Shown here in pieces: positions 55,137 to 56,330 of a DNA stretch of 56,330 nucleotides; the first letter of the stretch is position 1; every line of letters starts with the position of its first letter. Source of the DNA: a candidate division CSSED10-310 bacterium. GTDB taxonomy: Bacteria > CSSED10-310. The stretch covers positions 1 to 56,330 of the forward strand of contig PWNJ01000120.1 of NCBI GenBank assembly GCA_003558985.1. The letters run 5' to 3'. The notes under the pieces were generated by a model, which did not search any database, had not been told where the DNA came from, and saw nothing but the letters and a program-made list of their open reading frames with translations. The position numbers and the translations under genes are program-made.

Positions 55137-56330
55137 GTGAAACGGTATATTGTTTTTTGTGTGTTATTTGTTTGTTTAAACGCCTGTACTCGTCCGGTTT
55201 CTGAAGATTCAACAGGCACCCCGGACATTGTCCCCAACATTATAATGATATCTTTGGATACTCTTCGAGCAGACCATCTTGGATGTTATGGACATCCCGA
55301 AATTCGGACTCCTGTTATCGACAGGATCAGTCGAAACGGACTGCTGTGTTCTGATCATCATGTGAACTCAAATTGGACCCTACCCTCACATGCGTCCATG
55401 TTTACTTCCATGTATGTTGCTGACCACCGAATGGTGTACGACAACCGGCCTATGCCGGATTCAATCATTACACTAGCTGAGTTGCTTCGTGATTCCGGGT
55501 ACCGCACTGGTGGTTTTTACAGCGTACATCACTTTTCACCCCAGTTAAATATGACCAAAGGTTTTGATCTGATGGAGTTTTACGATTGGGTTGACGGTGC
55601 AGACTGGACGCGCATTACGGACTGGTTGAGCGCTGAATCTGAACAGCCATTCTTTCTTTTTCTTCATACGTTTGAACCCCATGCGCCCTATGGCGGTTAT
55701 CGCGAATATCAGCAAACTGAATTCGGGCGTAATCTAAGAGATCTGGATGCATTTGAATCATTTACGAAATCCTGGGAAGCCGGCGAAACGGATATTGACT
55801 GGCTGGATTATCGTGAGGGAATGATGATGATGCTTCTGGGGTTTCAAAAAGGTGAAGACCGTCATTCAGACAGGATTCAGGAAAAAGTTGCGCGAATGAC
55901 TGATGCCCAGCTTCGGTTATGGCGGCATGCCGGAGAGGTTCCGATTACAAACGAAATTGATCCCTGGTTTGATTCAAAATTTTTCCAGCCGGATGTTCAG
56001 GCCATGATTGACAATTATGTTCTTCGAGTTGAAAAAACGGATCGTGAGATGCAACGTTTGTTGAAAGAACTCTATCGTTCCGGTCATCTTGAAAACACGG
56101 TTATTTGTATTACATCGGATCATGGAGAAACCTTTTTTGAACGTGACAGAGTATATGGACACGGCGGCAATCGACGGGACTATATTGATCCTTATCTTGT
56201 CGCCGACAGCAGTTTTCACACTGAACTGATTTGCACTCCGCTTATACTTCACGCTCCGGAACAGTTAAATTTTATTCCGCGATACGTCGAACCCCACCTG
56301 ACCAGCGCTCTTGATATTATGCACTCGTTG
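55137..56330 (+). CDS. Sulfatase/alkaline-phosphatase-fold lipoprotein, 3' truncated by window end
   Basis: The 398 visible codons start at GTG 55137. They begin with a lipoprotein signal (FCVLFVCLNAC, lipobox LNAC with Cys at residue 17). A sulfatase-family catalytic domain follows: metal-site Asp in IMISLDTLRADHLGCYG, the nucleophile segment NWTLPSHASMF, DHGETF, and GHGG. The usual C-x-P-S-R of formylglycine sulfatases reads T-L-P-S-H, so the cysteine to be converted is missing. Thr could be the nucleophile, as in LtaS/phosphoglycerol-transferase-type members. The gene runs off the right edge. The start GTG is weakly supported (GAGG 8 nt upstream). Confidence 0.8.
   Translation, partial: MKRYIVFCVLFVCLNACTRPVSEDSTGTPDIVPNIIMISLDTLRADHLGCYGHPEIRTPVIDRISRNGLLCSDHHVNSNWTLPSHASMFTSMYVADHRMVYDNRPMPDSIITLAELLRDSGYRTGGFYSVHHFSPQLNMTKGFDLMEFYDWVDGADWTRITDWLSAESEQPFFLFLHTFEPHAPYGGYREYQQTEFGRNLRDLDAFESFTKSWEAGETDIDWLDYREGMMMMLLGFQKGEDRHSDRIQEKVARMTDAQLRLWRHAGEVPITNEIDPWFDSKFFQPDVQAMIDNYVLRVEKTDREMQRLLKELYRSGHLENTVICITSDHGETFFERDRVYGHGGNRRDYIDPYLVADSSFHTELICTPLILHAPEQLNFIPRYVEPHLTSALDIMHSL

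Overview
The window reads as chromosomal DNA from a diderm (Gram-negative type) bacterium. It encodes type I and type II (lipobox) signal peptides, a predicted outer-membrane beta-barrel and several exported proteins with Pro/Thr-rich linkers. No marker here fixes the phylum. The myxobacterial-style polyunsaturated-fatty-acid (Pfa) synthase layout, RNase HIII, EpsC-type serine acetyltransferase and Thr-Pro linkers fit an uncultivated or environmental lineage. There is no phage, IS element, CRISPR array, rRNA or integrase in view.

Layout. 0-0.45 kb: tRNA-Glu(UUC) and tRNA-Lys(UUU) on the minus strand, with a clear sigma70-type promoter and a terminator. 0.5-1.7 kb: a small Cys-rich membrane protein translationally coupled to rnhC. 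1.7-2.3 kb: a gene-free stretch with palindromic and direct intergenic repeats. 2.3-3.3 kb: a metal-efflux-type permease. 3.5-10.2 kb (+): a very large PPDK-like protein that lacks the PEP barrel, a divergent GAPDH, a small DUF4783-like exported protein and a methyltransferase. 10.2-20.3 kb (-): a tightly packed run with overlapping genes. It contains rsm22-like and pcnB-like RNA genes, then methyltransferase, glycosyltransferase, hexapeptide acyltransferase, flippase-like membrane protein, epimerase and an aspartyl protease with PDZ. This looks like envelope glycan or glycolipid work, preceded by a small beta-barrel protein.

20.5-35.4 kb (-) is the centrepiece: a three-gene iterative Pfa/secondary-lipid synthase, transcribed ER (PfaD) -> KS-MAT-ACPx3-KR-DH (PfaA type) -> KS-CLF-AT-DH-DH (PfaC type with an embedded AT). 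The three genes overlap or nearly abut. This order and the embedded AT match the myxobacterial pfa1-pfa2-pfa3 arrangement rather than the five-gene marine pfaABCDE. No phosphopantetheinyl transferase or acylglycerolphosphate acyltransferase lies in the window. A TPR-CHAT protease gene ends 145 bp upstream of the synthase.

38.8-44.0 kb: two exported Thr-Pro-linker proteins (LamG; NHL+LamG) share a gap-free 128-residue C-terminal domain (88/128 identical by my count). They flank an oppositely oriented MATE transporter. 44.1-45.8 kb: a methyltransferase and serine acetyltransferase, with 3' ends overlapping. 46.0-48.8 kb (-): a marR-ablA-ablB operon for the osmolyte N-epsilon-acetyl-beta-lysine, with marR carrying an apparent frameshift and two TTGACA/TGTCAA palindromes at its promoter and RBS. 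48.9-50.5 kb: nadE. 50.7 kb to the end (+): alpha/beta hydrolase, beta-helix exported protein, an unrecognised helical protein and a lipoprotein of the sulfatase/alkaline-phosphatase fold that runs off the window and lacks the formylglycine cysteine.

Start codons were moved from the longest ORF to the best ribosome-binding site for many genes; each entry gives the reason.
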